DNA of 64,000 nucleotides from Bacillota bacterium (GTDB lineage Bacteria > Bacillota > UBA4882 > UBA8346). The notes beneath the pieces are model-generated. The model was given only the letters and a program-made list of their open reading frames with translations, was not told where the DNA came from and did no database searches. The translations under genes were made by a program, and so were the position numbers. Of this stretch, positions 1-8,577 are shown in pieces. The stretch lies in the NCBI GenBank assembly GCA_023402395.1, contig JAEYGI010000011.1, forward strand, positions 20,413 to 84,412, read 5' to 3'. How positions within the stretch are numbered: the stretch's first letter is position 1; every line of letters begins with the position of its first letter.

Positions 1-14
1 AATAATCGAAGTCC

Positions 15-716
15 ATGACATGCCGAAGGGTGATTTTTTTGGATAGCCATTTCAATACCGATAAAAATTCCGGCGAAGGCATCCCGCACGCCACTATCAA
101 GCGGCTGCCCGTCTATCACCGCTTCCTCAGCGATCTGGCGCGGAAGGAAGTGGAACGGATCTCATCGCGGGAACTGGCTGTGAAGGTGGGGGTCAATCCG
201 TCGCAATTGCGTCAGGATTTGAGTTATTTCGGTTCCTTCGGGCAGCAGGGCTACGGATACCGGGTCGACGATCTGTTGCGGGAGATCGGCCGGATCCTGG
301 GGCTGGATCAAGCGGTCAAGATGGTACTGGTCGGAGCCGGCCATCTCGGAACGGCGCTGGCCAACTATGAAAACTTCGCTCGCCGCGGCTTCCGGATCAC
401 TGCGATCTTTGACAACGATCCGGGAGTTATCGGCCTTTTCATCAGCGGCATTCAAGTCATGGACGTCCGGGAACTTCAGGATCACCTGAGGGTCGAACCG
501 GCGGAAGTCGGTATCATTACCACTCCAGCCGAAGCGGCTCAAGAGACGGCCGACCGTTTGATCCAGGGCGGAGTCAAGGGCATCTGGAATTTCGCGCCCG
601 TCAGTCTCAGGGTCCCGGAAACGATACTTCAGGAAAACGTGCATATCGGCGAGAGCCTGATGCTGCTGTCGTTCAAACTGAAGCAACAACGGCAGCCGGC
701 GCCGGATGCCACGTAA
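15..716 (+). CDS. rex: Redox-sensing transcriptional repressor Rex
   Basis: Rex senses the NADH/NAD+ ratio and represses fermentation and anaerobic-respiration genes when NADH is low. The protein of 233 residues has the usual two parts. The N-terminal winged helix carries the family signature ATIKRLPVYHRFL and SQLRQDLSYFGSFGQQG. The Rossmann domain starts near residue 100 with VLVGAGHLGTAL, the GxGxxG dinucleotide loop. The first 25 residues are longer than in most Rex proteins and the window begins just upstream, so the start is uncertain; GTG or TTG codons a few residues in are alternatives. It lies 62 bp before pta, a common type of Rex target, which suggests autoregulated redox control of acetate formation. 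Family assignment is certain from sequence; targets are inferred. Confidence 0.95.
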   Translation: MTCRRVIFLDSHFNTDKNSGEGIPHATIKRLPVYHRFLSDLARKEVERISSRELAVKVGVNPSQLRQDLSYFGSFGQQGYGYRVDDLLREIGRILGLDQAVKMVLVGAGHLGTALANYENFARRGFRITAIFDNDPGVIGLFISGIQVMDVRELQDHLRVEPAEVGIITTPAEAAQETADRLIQGGVKGIWNFAPVSLRVPETILQENVHIGESLMLLSFKLKQQRQPAPDAT

Positions 717-778
717 TGTTAAAGATTTTCACGACCGGTTTTAATTGTGCCATTTTTACTTAAAAGGAGTGTCCAGCC

Positions 779-1810
779 ATGGATGTCTTGAATCATCTGA
801 TCGAACGGGCCAAAACGGTCCGGAAACGAATCCTGCTTCCCGAGAGCGGCGATCTCCGGACGCTCCGGGCGGCCCGGGCCATCGCCGATCAAGCAATCGC
901 CTCCGTCGCGCTGCTGGGAGACGCAGTGGAAGTTCGCGGCAGCGCCGCCAAAGCAGGGATGGACCTTTCCGATGTTCCTGTCATCAACCCGGCTGGCCAT
1001 CCCCAGTTTGAATCCTTTACCGATACCCTCTATGAACTGCGGAAAGCGAAAGGGCTCTCCCGGGCCCAAGCCGCCGCGCTGCTTGGCAACCCTCTTTACT
1101 TCGGAACCATGATGGTGTACAGCGGCGAAATGGACGGTATGGTGGCCGGCGCCATTAACACCACCGGCGATGTGCTCCGGCCCGCCCTGCAGATCATCAA
1201 GACCGGACCGGGGTTCCGATCCGTTTCCGGAGCCTTCCTGATTTCGGTTCCCGATTGCGCGCTAGGATCCGACGGCCTGTTCGTCTTCGCCGATTGCGCC
1301 GTCAACATCAACCCCGATGCCGCGACCCTGGCGGAGATCGGAGTCCAGGCCGCCCATACCGCCAAAAATTTGACCGGAATGGATCCGGTCGTCGCCTTCC
1401 TCTCCTTTTCGACCCAGGGCAGCGCCAAACACGAATTGGCCGACAAGGTGATCGAGGCCGTCCGGATCGCCCGGGAGTTGGACCCCAATCTCCCAATCGA
1501 CGGCGAGTTGCAAGCGGACGCAGCCTTAATCGAGGCGGTCGGTCGTCAGAAAGCGCCCGGCAGTCCGGTGGCGGGCAAGGCCAATGTGCTCGTCTTCCCG
1601 GATCTCCAGTCAGGCAACATCGGTTACAAACTGGTCGAGCGCCTGGCTGGCGCCACCGCCATCGGCCCGATCCTCCAGGGTCTGGCCAAACCGGTCAACG
1701 ACTTGTCACGCGGCTGCAAGCCGTCGGATATCGTCAACATGGCGGCCATCACCGCGCTGCAAGCCGCCAATCCCGCTGACCCCCGAGTTGATTTCCAGGT
1801 TCATCAATAA
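779..1810 (+). CDS. pta: Phosphate acetyltransferase (phosphotransacetylase)
   Basis: Converts acetyl-CoA and phosphate to acetyl phosphate and CoA, the first step of acetate fermentation, in the cytoplasm. The 343-residue length fits the compact Pta form without the N-terminal DRTGG domain. Visible signatures are KRILLPESGD near the start, the GMVAGAINTTGDVLRPALQI stretch in the middle, and the C-terminal GPILQGLAKPVNDLSRG. A phosphate butyryltransferase is less likely because of the Pta-type C-terminal motif. A good ribosome binding site (AAAAGGAG) precedes the ATG. No acetate kinase gene lies beside it. The neighbouring rex gene suggests redox control. Confidence 0.93.
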   Translation: MDVLNHLIERAKTVRKRILLPESGDLRTLRAARAIADQAIASVALLGDAVEVRGSAAKAGMDLSDVPVINPAGHPQFESFTDTLYELRKAKGLSRAQAAALLGNPLYFGTMMVYSGEMDGMVAGAINTTGDVLRPALQIIKTGPGFRSVSGAFLISVPDCALGSDGLFVFADCAVNINPDAATLAEIGVQAAHTAKNLTGMDPVVAFLSFSTQGSAKHELADKVIEAVRIARELDPNLPIDGELQADAALIEAVGRQKAPGSPVAGKANVLVFPDLQSGNIGYKLVERLAGATAIGPILQGLAKPVNDLSRGCKPSDIVNMAAITALQAANPADPRVDFQVHQ

Positions 1811-1840
1811 GGGATGCGGCCGCCATAATACATAATATTG

Positions 1841-2170
1841 TTAGGCGCTTTTTTTGAAAAAAGAGCCTGACCTGAGCCGGCTGAGAGACAGGTGTATTAT
1901 GAGCAAAGTCAAGACCAATCTCGCGGCCAGGTCCCCCAAGCGTTTCTCCAGGACCGACGCGGTAAGCAGGCCCGGCTGGTTCACGATCGCCCGGATCGAC
2001 TCCAGCGGCAAACCCACGCACAGATCTGCTTTAACCGTTCCAGATCGGCTTCGGAATATAACCGGTAATTGGTTTCGGTACGAAGCGAGGGCCGCAGCCA
2101 ATGAATCATAATAAAGCAAGGCGTGCCGCGACAGATTAAATAGTTTCGCAAGCTTACTGATGGTATACAT
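1841..2170 (-). pseudogene. MerR-family regulator, broken by two frameshifts
   Basis: The N-terminus (MYTISKLAKLFNLSRHALLYYDS) is a typical MerR helix-turn-helix. The reading frame then leaves the family pattern. The expected continuation LRPSLRTETNYRLYSEADL is found in the next frame, around positions 2100-2030, and the later piece VGLPLESIRAIVNQPGLLTASVLEKRL is back in the first frame. Two compensating small indels, or sequencing errors, therefore separate three fragments of one gene. The C-terminal half of a normal MerR effector domain is missing. The gene lies convergent to pta. Effector and targets are unknown. Confidence 0.75.
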
Positions 2171-2207
2171 GCGCGATCACCGCCATTCGAAGACAATATC
2201 AGTTTAA

Positions 2208-2837
2208 TCATCCCATCCGTTTCCAGTACCATTTGGGAAACCAGTAGGAACCCAGCAACAGTAGCCCGCTGGAAAGCTGCCCGTAAATCTTGCCGATCCC
2301 GTAATAAAGCTCCAGGGGGGCCGCGACCAGCAAAATGCTCCGCAACAATGCCTGGGTGAGGTTTAAGACCCCCCAGGTCAGGGTGAGAATGCGCCAGGCC
2401 GCCCGGTATTTGGCGGTCCGCCGCAGCTCATCCGGGAAGGATCCCAAATGGGAATCCTCGACGATCAACTGGATCAGCGGCCTCGGGAAGCATAAGGAGC
2501 CGAAGAAGAGCAGCGCATACAAACCGTCTTCAAAGATCGGCGCCGCCATATAGAACATCGGGTTCTTCAAGACCAGCGTACCGATTAAGCCGATCAGCGA
2601 AAACCCTCCCGCCGCGAGCGCCATTCCATTGATCTTCCGTTCCCGGATCAGTTTAAGTAAGACCATGCCAAGGCACCAACACCCCGAGAGAATGGTACCA
2701 ATAAGTTTCAACTTCAGAAAATTAAAGATGTAAAAGATGAGTGACGGAGCGAGTGCGCTTAAAACAAACTCTTTATTCAAGATATTTTTAAAGAACGTCG
2801 GTTTGGCCGGCGACTTAATCGTTTCCGATTGATTCAT
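2208..2837 (-). CDS. VC0807-like multi-pass membrane protein
   Basis: A 209-residue, strongly hydrophobic protein with about six predicted membrane segments; charged loops include LIRERKIN and FPDELRRTAKY. The overall pattern resembles the VC0807 / septation-protein-A-like family (a small integral membrane family of unknown function), but this comes from memory of the family and is not certain. The ATG at 2837 is preferred because GGAGG lies 9 bases upstream; an ATG two codons earlier overlaps the stop of the upstream gene. It is the last gene of a three-gene operon behind a PadR regulator and a flavodoxin-like oxidoreductase. Confidence 0.7.
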   Translation of the reverse strand: MNQSETIKSPAKPTFFKNILNKEFVLSALAPSLIFYIFNFLKLKLIGTILSGCWCLGMVLLKLIRERKINGMALAAGGFSLIGLIGTLVLKNPMFYMAAPIFEDGLYALLFFGSLCFPRPLIQLIVEDSHLGSFPDELRRTAKYRAAWRILTLTWGVLNLTQALLRSILLVAAPLELYYGIGKIYGQLSSGLLLLGSYWFPKWYWKRMG

Positions 2838-2839
2838 AC

Positions 2840-3568
2840 TCATTCCCCTCCGGCACCGGCGGTCAGATCAGGGGCCTTTTGACGCCATTTGCCGTTTGCC
2901 ATCTCTTGAAAGGCCTTGGGATCCATCAGTTCGTTATCAATCCGGACTTGGGTTTCCGGTCTGATCCCGCCGCATTCCACGACCTCTCTTCCCGCTTGGC
3001 GGACCGCTTCGAAAAATGGCCGCAGCACGGCTTGTAATTCGCCAATCCGCAGCAGCTCGCCCTGAGTGCGTAGGATGGCGGCGGTGAGTTGCCCCTGGGT
3101 CAAAACGTTAAACGTATCCCGCAAGATTGCAAAATTATCCCGCCCCGGAAAGCCGCAGTTCGAGATGAGCACGGTTTTCCTGGCGTTTTTTGCCGGATCG
3201 CGGAGCGGATGACCATATTGTCCGTCCCGTGTTTCAATCACCGGACTCAGCAACGGCAGTTTCCGGTCCATAAAATCCTTCATCAGACCGGTGACTGAAT
3301 AGTTATATAAAGGCGATGCGTAAACGACCAGATCAGCTTCGGCCACCCTTTTCAACAACTCCGGCATATCATCCTGATGTACGCAGGCACCCGGGGTTCT
3401 TGTCCAACAAGAAAAACAGCCGAGGCAATGATCGATCCGCTTGTCTTTGAGGTAAACGGTCGCTGTTTCCGCGCCGGCTTCCGCCGCGCCCACCAGGAAC
3501 GGCACGAGAATCCGTTCGGTATTACCCCGGGAACCCCGGGGGCTGCCGTTAACGGCGAGAATCTTCAT
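2840..3568 (-). CDS. NAD(P)H-dependent FMN reductase / flavodoxin-fold protein
   Basis: Belongs to the flavodoxin-like NADPH-dependent FMN reductase family. The N-terminus MKILAVNGSPRGSRGNTER is the FMN phosphate-binding loop. CLGCFSCW and VYASPLYNYSVTGLMKDFMDR are the usual family motifs, and the two cysteines of the CxxCxxC segment are also seen in iron-sulfur flavoproteins. Likely role: cytoplasmic flavin or quinone reduction, substrate unknown. The start overlaps the stop of the PadR gene by 4 bp (ATGA), so the two are translationally coupled. This suggests a small detoxification module under PadR control. Confidence 0.88.
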   Translation of the reverse strand: MKILAVNGSPRGSRGNTERILVPFLVGAAEAGAETATVYLKDKRIDHCLGCFSCWTRTPGACVHQDDMPELLKRVAEADLVVYASPLYNYSVTGLMKDFMDRKLPLLSPVIETRDGQYGHPLRDPAKNARKTVLISNCGFPGRDNFAILRDTFNVLTQGQLTAAILRTQGELLRIGELQAVLRPFFEAVRQAGREVVECGGIRPETQVRIDNELMDPKAFQEMANGKWRQKAPDLTAGAGGE

Positions 3569-4134
3569 CGGACGTCATCTCCCTTATTTCTCAATCCTTC
3601 CAATTTCTGAATGGACTCCCGGTACCAGGCGATGGCCGCCTCCGCACTCTTGATTCCGAAATCGACGGTAAGACTCCAGAATAAGGCGTCTTGGCTCAAG
3701 TCGTCTTCCGAACGGTCTTCGATGATCCGGTTCAGGGTCTGCTGATAGCTTTTAAGATTCCCTTCACATCGTTCCAAGTGCTGTTTAAGTTGGGTGATGA
3801 TTACGTCCCTGTCATCGATGTTGGCACCAAAGAAGATCTTCACCAGGAACGCGTTCCGGTAGGGCTGGGACTCCATCGGCTCGGCCAGCCACCGTTGCAG
3901 TTCCGCCCGTCCCCGATTGGTGATATGATACACTTTGGCATTGGGCGAGGAGTCCTGGTACTTGACTTCCATGATCAGCAGGCCTTCCTCTTTCATCTGG
4001 CTCAGGGTCGGATAGATCTGGCTTAGGCTGGCGTTCCAGAACTTCTGGACCGATTCATCGAAATGCTGTTTTAACTGATATCCGGTCATGCTCCGGTAGT
4101 TCAAAAAGCCGAGCAAGGCGTGTTTTAAGGACAT
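3565..4134 (-). CDS. PadR-family transcriptional regulator
   Basis: A 189-residue winged-helix repressor. The N-terminal PadR domain is clear: LKHALLGFLNYRSMTGYQLK, then the wing with SQIYPTLSQMKEEGLL and a beta hairpin. The C-terminal half forms the Vir/PadR helical dimerisation domain (PYRNAFLVKIFFG, then a long helix to the end). GGAGG lies 7 bases before the ATG. It is the first gene of an operon with the FMN reductase and the membrane protein. The AT-only palindromes directly upstream are the probable operator, so it most likely represses its own operon. The inducing ligand is unknown. Confidence 0.92.
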   Translation of the reverse strand: MSLKHALLGFLNYRSMTGYQLKQHFDESVQKFWNASLSQIYPTLSQMKEEGLLIMEVKYQDSSPNAKVYHITNRGRAELQRWLAEPMESQPYRNAFLVKIFFGANIDDRDVIITQLKQHLERCEGNLKSYQQTLNRIIEDRSEDDLSQDALFWSLTVDFGIKSAEAAIAWYRESIQKLEGLRNKGDDVR

Positions 4135-4174
4135 GAGGTTCCCTCCGGTACTGGAATGGTGTTGTATAAAATAA

Positions 4175-4198
4175 ATTATATATATAATTAATTATATA
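4175..4198. promoter_or_regulatory. Candidate PadR operator: overlapping AT palindromes
   Basis: Two perfect palindromes overlap here: a 14-bp one at 4175-4188 and an 18-bp one at 4181-4198, made only of A and T (core TATATAATTAATTATATA). They sit 41 bp upstream of the PadR start, where autoregulatory PadR operators with ATAT-type half sites are typical. Binding is inferred, not shown. Confidence 0.5.
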
Positions 4199-4201
4199 TC
4201 A

Positions 4202-4495
4202 CGAGAACAATCTCCTGTCAATCAGTCGGCGGCGAATATGATCCCATGGATTACTAAGCATTAATTTGAATCGGTAGCAGCCACCTGCGGTTTAAAGTAT
4301 TGAGTGCACTTGTCACCTGAATCCGATGAATTCCAGATCGGCCTGAGGTGGACGGTTTTACTTGAGTTACGTGAAGAAAGCGACGTCGCCCGGACTGCGA
4401 CGAAGTTTGGAGGTAAAATGATGGAATTATTTCTTACGAAAAAGAGGTTCGCGGAATAGCCGCAGCTCACCCAATCCATGACTTGAAAGAACAAG
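4202..4495. other. Intergenic stretch with no supported gene
   Basis: About 300 bp between the PadR promoter and the terminator of the downstream kinase. The only open frame (minus strand, TTG start) has no ribosome binding site, runs into the terminator stem and has no recognisable domain. I see nothing else in it. Confidence 0.4.
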
Positions 4496-4528
4496 GGGCT
4501 GCCTCGATTGTTACTTTTGAGGCAGCCC
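4496..4528 (-). terminator. Rho-independent terminator of the PAS kinase gene
   Basis: Perfect 10-bp stem (GGGCTGCCTC with GAGGCAGCCC) and a 13-base loop. On the minus strand it is followed by a T-rich run (CTTGTTCTTTC). It lies 80 bp after the kinase stop. Confidence 0.65.
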
Positions 4529-4607
4529 GATTGACTGGCGGAAACGTTGGCCCTGAAAGCCGGAGCGGAGAGCCGAGGATGACGGTTGAAGGTCGGGTTA
4601 AAGAGAG

Positions 4608-5753
4608 CTAAGCGGGGATCGGCAATTGGAATCGGAATTCGGTGCCCTTTTGGGGATCGGTGCTGAAAGCAATCCGGCCGCCCAATAACTTTTCGCCCAA
4701 AAGTTTCATGCTGTAGGTGCCGATGCCCCGTCCCGACCCTTTGCTGGAGAACGACCGCTGAAAGATCTGCATCTGGACTTCCTTGGGCATAAATTGGGAG
4801 TTGCGGACAAGAAATTCAACAACGCCGTCCTTTACCGAGCAGCCGATGGCGACGGAGTCGTCCGACCCCGAAGCTTCAATGGCATTTTTGAGCATATTGC
4901 CGATCACCCGCCGCGTTAACACCAGATCGCTGGAAATGGACGGATCGCCGGGAGCCGGGTCAAAGCGGATGGCGCAAACAGTCTTGGCGTCATTACGATA
5001 ATAATTGACCAACTTGGACAGCATTTCGTTGACGGAAAACCGGGAGACCCGCAGCGCCAACTCGCCGTTTTCGGCGGCGATCAATTCCCGCTGGCTAACG
5101 ATCTCCTCGATCAGCATATCCATGCCTTCATAAGCGACCCGGCACAATTCCTTGATCTCTGACAGATTATCGCTGGTCTGCAGCAGCTCGATCAAGCCCT
5201 GAACCGCCCCGGACGTATTGAGTAGATCGTGAAAAAAAACACGCTCAAAGACTTTTTTCCGCTTTTCTTCGCCGATGTCCTTGACCACGAACAAAGTGAA
5301 TTCATCTTCCAAGCCTTCGACCGGCGCGGCATAAATCAATAGATCCAGGGAAGCGGGGCCGCCGGCGCTTTGTAAAGTGACATGACATTCTTTGGAAACG
5401 AGCGATTTGGTCCGCTGGCTTTCGAGGATGGCCTGGACCGAACCGCAGACGCTGCAACATTCGCTAGTGCCGCAGCCGCCGGGGCCTTCGTCGGCGTGAA
5501 TGCATTTCAGCACTTCGCCGGGGCGCAGCCCGAGCACTTCATTGGCAGCGCGCAGGCCTAGCGCCTCAAACAGCGAATTGTTGGAGTAAACGATTTGCCG
5601 CTGCTTGTTTAATATGAGCACGATATACGGCAGGATATTGAATAACGCCGGAATCTGGGAAGCCGCGCTCATTTTTTGAGCCTGTTCGATAATGAGTTGA
5701 TCGGTTAAGCGTTCGGCCGGAGCGAATTGGGTAGCGAGGGAAGATTGCGACAC
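4608..5753 (-). CDS. Orphan PAS sensor histidine kinase with cysteine cluster
   Basis: A 381-residue soluble kinase; no membrane segment is visible. The PAS domain spans roughly residues 35-165 and contains a cysteine motif (KCIHADEGPGGCGTSECCSV followed by C) with five or six cysteines, which could hold a metal or Fe-S cluster or sense redox. The dimerisation box is atypical: FFHDLLNTSGAVQGLIELL, with the phospho-acceptor His in FHDLLN. The ATPase domain has the N box NMLKNAIEAS and the glycine box GSGRGIGTYSMKLLGEKLLGG. Kinases with this cysteine PAS and FHDLLNT box occur in anaerobes and delta-proteobacteria. No response regulator is adjacent. Confidence 0.88.
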   Translation of the reverse strand: MSQSSLATQFAPAERLTDQLIIEQAQKMSAASQIPALFNILPYIVLILNKQRQIVYSNNSLFEALGLRAANEVLGLRPGEVLKCIHADEGPGGCGTSECCSVCGSVQAILESQRTKSLVSKECHVTLQSAGGPASLDLLIYAAPVEGLEDEFTLFVVKDIGEEKRKKVFERVFFHDLLNTSGAVQGLIELLQTSDNLSEIKELCRVAYEGMDMLIEEIVSQRELIAAENGELALRVSRFSVNEMLSKLVNYYRNDAKTVCAIRFDPAPGDPSISSDLVLTRRVIGNMLKNAIEASGSDDSVAIGCSVKDGVVEFLVRNSQFMPKEVQMQIFQRSFSSKGSGRGIGTYSMKLLGEKLLGGRIAFSTDPQKGTEFRFQLPIPA

Positions 5754-5893
5754 GTTCCCACCTCCGTGGTCAATTTATTTCCGTTAAGTTATAACATCGG
5801 CAGGAATGGACGATTCTTTAACGGTTTATCAGGCTCTTCAGAATTAGGATGTTTTGACGGCCAGCGGGAACGGGCTTGACATTCGGAAAAAAC

Positions 5894-5919
5894 AAAGGAA
5901 CCTTAAAATAGGTTCCTTT
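5894..5919 (-). terminator. Terminator of the small lysine-rich gene
   Basis: Stem of AAAGGAACC with GGTTCCTTT around an 8-base loop, followed on the minus strand by GTTTTTTCC. It is 41 bp after the stop of the 40-codon gene. The stem is the same as the outer part of the palindrome at 6334-6375. Confidence 0.75.
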
Positions 5920-5959
5920 GGCATGTCACTGTTACGGAACGTGGGACGATTCGTTTTAT

Positions 5960-6082
5960 TTATTTGGACTTATTGGAACGGCCGAATTTCCCGAAGCCAG
6001 CAATGGGTTTGAAGCCGATCGAACTCTTTTTCTTCTCGGACTTTTTTTTGCTTTCGCTTTGCCCGCCGAATAACTTGAACAT
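5960..6082 (-). CDS. 40-residue lysine-rich small protein
   Basis: Product not recognised. The ATG at 6082 was chosen because AAGGAGG lies 9 bases upstream; longer frames from 6169 or 6228 have no such signal. The peptide begins MFKLFGGQ and then holds SESKKKSEKKKSS followed by GFKPIAGFGKFGRSNKSK. It is strongly basic, with 13 lysines or arginines in 40 residues, and has no clear membrane segment. A nucleic-acid or membrane-surface binding role is possible but unproven. It has its own terminator, which supports a real transcript. Confidence 0.6.
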   Translation of the reverse strand: MFKLFGGQSESKKKSEKKKSSIGFKPIAGFGKFGRSNKSK

Positions 6083-6333
6083 TCTGGAAGCACCTCCTTC
6101 CATTGAACCATCGTCGGAAGCGGTAAATAAGTAATCACCTGGTAATATAGTAAGAAAACTCGCCGCCATTTGTCCGATGTAATTGGCATATTTTCAATCA
6201 AATTTCCCGGGAACCGGCGGAAAGGCACGCCGTGATTGAATATTTTTAAATCAATACTGGTTTGATTTTGGATGCCGGTTTAGAAACGGGGCATACCGGA
6301 CGCGGCGAGAAGAATATTGCCCTTGTCCGCCCC

Positions 6334-6375
6334 AAACATCAAAGGAACCCGCTCTAGCGGGTTCCTTTGATGTTT
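6334..6375. terminator. 42-bp perfect inverted repeat, probable terminator
   Basis: Two perfect 20-bp arms (6334-6353 and 6356-6375) surround only two bases. The arm contains CAAAGGAACCCGCT. Its T-runs on either side are weak, so it may work in both directions. It follows the VOC gene (stop at 6466) on the minus strand. Such a tight palindrome would form a very stable hairpin or cruciform. Confidence 0.6.
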
Positions 6376-6465
6376 GTCCTGATATAATAACGCAGTAAAC
6401 TTTTTTGAACGCCCAAAATTCCTTTATAGATTTGACGAGTTCGAATTAGCGCTGGAACCAACCGG

Positions 6466-6870
6466 CTATGCGATCGGGCTCCGGTCGCGCTGGGACAACT
6501 CGATTCGCGCCTTGTCGGGACCTTCAATGTAAGCGATCCGCAGTCCGGGCCGGGTTGTAGTCGGTTCCTCGACGATCGGCACTCCTTTGGTGCGGAGTTC
6601 GGCAACGGCCTGGTCCAGGTCCGCGACTTCGAAACCGAAATGGTCTACACCATACCGGGTCCGCAAACTGGCTTCGATTGGGTCAGGCTCGTTCGCCAAC
6701 CGACCGAAAATGATAAAGGTTGTGCCGCCAATATCGACATAGAACACACTGGAACCGCGGAACTGTCCCTCGAAGATCACCCGGCCGCCTAAACAATCGC
6801 AATACCAGCGCACGGTAGCCTGGACATTCTCGGCTTTGAGATGAATATGGTCACAACGATAAGCGGTCAT
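6466..6870 (-). CDS. VOC-family (glyoxalase/bleomycin-resistance-like) protein
   Basis: A 134-residue vicinal-oxygen-chelate protein with two beta-alpha-beta-beta-beta modules. Metal-ligand positions are visible: His in CDHIHLKAENV, His in YGVDHFGFEVADLDQAV, and Glu in IAYIEGPDKARIEL. Family members include lactoylglutathione lyases, epimerases and dioxygenases; the substrate cannot be read from sequence. AGGAGG lies 6 bases before the ATG. It follows an FAD oxidoreductase and an ABC sugar importer on the same strand and may act in the same pathway. Confidence 0.85.
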   Translation of the reverse strand: MTAYRCDHIHLKAENVQATVRWYCDCLGGRVIFEGQFRGSSVFYVDIGGTTFIIFGRLANEPDPIEASLRTRYGVDHFGFEVADLDQAVAELRTKGVPIVEEPTTTRPGLRIAYIEGPDKARIELSQRDRSPIA

Positions 6871-6996
6871 TCAATTCCTCCTTTTCAAAAAACATCAGCG
6901 CCGGCGGAAAATAAAAGTTCTGGATCAGGCGTTCAGTCTTGATAATAAGGAAAGGACAAGGCCGAATCCAACGGCCTTGTCGCTTGGAAGGGATTC

Positions 6997-8457
6997 TTAG
7001 ATAATGACGTCTTGTTTGACGAGCTGCTCACGCAAGCGTCCTCGATCGAGCGTCCGGGCCGACGCGCCGCTCTGGACCGCCAAGGCGGCGGCGGTTCCGG
7101 CGGCTTCACCGGTCGCCATGCAAGTAGGTTGGCCGCGGACCGAGCCCAATGCATCGCGGTCCACGGCAATCGCCCGGCCGGCCACCAACAGGTTGTCCGG
7201 GCCGGATTTGGGTAGAAGGCAGCGGTAAGGGATGGCATAGGTCTTGGCGTCCTTAATCTCGGTCCACTTCCGGCCGCCTTGCGGTTCGCCGACTTTGCCC
7301 CCGTCGGAGCTGTGAACGTTCATGGCCCGACCGCAACGGGCGATGCCGTCTTCAAAATCACGGCCATTGACCACGTCGTCCCCGGTCAACTGGTATTCCC
7401 CGATGATCCGGCGGCTCTCTCTGATCCCGAGCTGAGGAGCGGTCTGGAGCAGATAGGCGTTTTCGTAACCCGGTATATACTTCCGCATGAACCCTGCCAG
7501 CAACAGCGCTTGTTTCCTGGTATTGGCCAATGCGGCGCTAACCTGTTTGCCGTTGGTGGTATCGACGTTGTAGGCCATGTCGACGATTTGGAAGGTTTGG
7601 TCGGGTACGATCTGACCCCAACGGAACACCGAGCTGATCACGAAGATGGGAATGGGGTTTTTGGCGCCCATCGCCATCGGATAATCCCCTTGTTGAAAGG
7701 CTTTGGAGATCAGCTTGTAAAAGCCGTTCAAATTCAACGGTTTGTTCTCTTGATAGAGTTCTTCCCAGATCTTGATATCGCCGGAATGTAGCTCCTCGGG
7801 GTTCTGTTTCAGATAGGCGATGCTTTTGCCGAGATCCACTCCGCCCATGATGAAGGTCAGGGTCACCGGCTGAAGCTCGCCGTTGGGACCGCCAAGTTCA
7901 AAGGAAACGCCGCTGCGGGCGGCGACGTCGGCATCGCCGGTGGCGTCGACGACCATTTTGGCCTTGATTAAATGGGCACCCGATTTATTCTCAACTACGA
8001 CCCCGGTGATCTTGCCCTGCTCAATTACGGGCCGGGTGACCAGGGACTGGAACCAGATATCCACCCCGGCTTCGCGGCAGGCCTCCTCGGCCACTACTTT
8101 GACAATTTCCGGGTCGGACAGGACGCAACTAGTGGAACGGCCTTTTTCACCCCAAACACCGCCTTGCTCGACCAAACGGTCCATCAATTGCTGGGGAACG
8201 CCCCGGATCGCCTGGGTTTCATAGTAGTTGTTATATTGATAGACGTTGACGGTATGGCGGTTACGGTGCACCCGCATGCCATGGAAACCCATCACTAGGC
8301 CGCCGGTATACATGCCGCCGAGATTCTCGGCTTTTTCGACCATGATGACTTTGGCTCCGTTGCGTCCGGCCGCGATGGCCGCGCCCAGGCCGGCCGGTCC
8401 GCCTCCGGCGACCAGCACATCGGTTTCAATAACCTTCATTGATTCATGGTTGTTCAA
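6997..8457 (-). CDS. FAD-dependent oxidoreductase (FAD_oxidored family)
   Basis: A flavoprotein of about 486 residues. The N-terminal Rossmann motif DVLVAGGGPAGLGAAIAAGR and VEKAENLGGMYTGG bind FAD. VVDATGDADVAARSGV in the middle and NLLVAGRAIAVDRDALGS plus QPTCMATGEAAGTAAAL near the end are standard for this dehydrogenase family, often found in sugar or polyol catabolic loci. The start is unsure: TTG at 8457 has AAGGA about 10 bases upstream, GTG at 8466 is too close to that site, and ATG at 8439 lacks one. It lies 120 bp after the substrate-binding protein of an ABC importer, which suggests oxidation of the imported sugar or derivative. Confidence 0.87.
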   Translation of the reverse strand: MNNHESMKVIETDVLVAGGGPAGLGAAIAAGRNGAKVIMVEKAENLGGMYTGGLVMGFHGMRVHRNRHTVNVYQYNNYYETQAIRGVPQQLMDRLVEQGGVWGEKGRSTSCVLSDPEIVKVVAEEACREAGVDIWFQSLVTRPVIEQGKITGVVVENKSGAHLIKAKMVVDATGDADVAARSGVSFELGGPNGELQPVTLTFIMGGVDLGKSIAYLKQNPEELHSGDIKIWEELYQENKPLNLNGFYKLISKAFQQGDYPMAMGAKNPIPIFVISSVFRWGQIVPDQTFQIVDMAYNVDTTNGKQVSAALANTRKQALLLAGFMRKYIPGYENAYLLQTAPQLGIRESRRIIGEYQLTGDDVVNGRDFEDGIARCGRAMNVHSSDGGKVGEPQGGRKWTEIKDAKTYAIPYRCLLPKSGPDNLLVAGRAIAVDRDALGSVRGQPTCMATGEAAGTAAALAVQSGASARTLDRGRLREQLVKQDVII

Positions 8458-8577
8458 GATCGTCACTTCCTTTTTGAATGATACGAGCGGTATTGCATTT
8501 TCGAATAAGAGACGGCGGCCGCCGGACTCTCCCGCCGGCCGTCGTCGTAGTGCGCAGCGTGCAAAACCGCTCGCGCT

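Noticed and set aside
4261..4494. 77-codon minus-strand gene
   Set aside because: TTG start without a ribosome binding site, overlaps a terminator stem, no recognisable domain.
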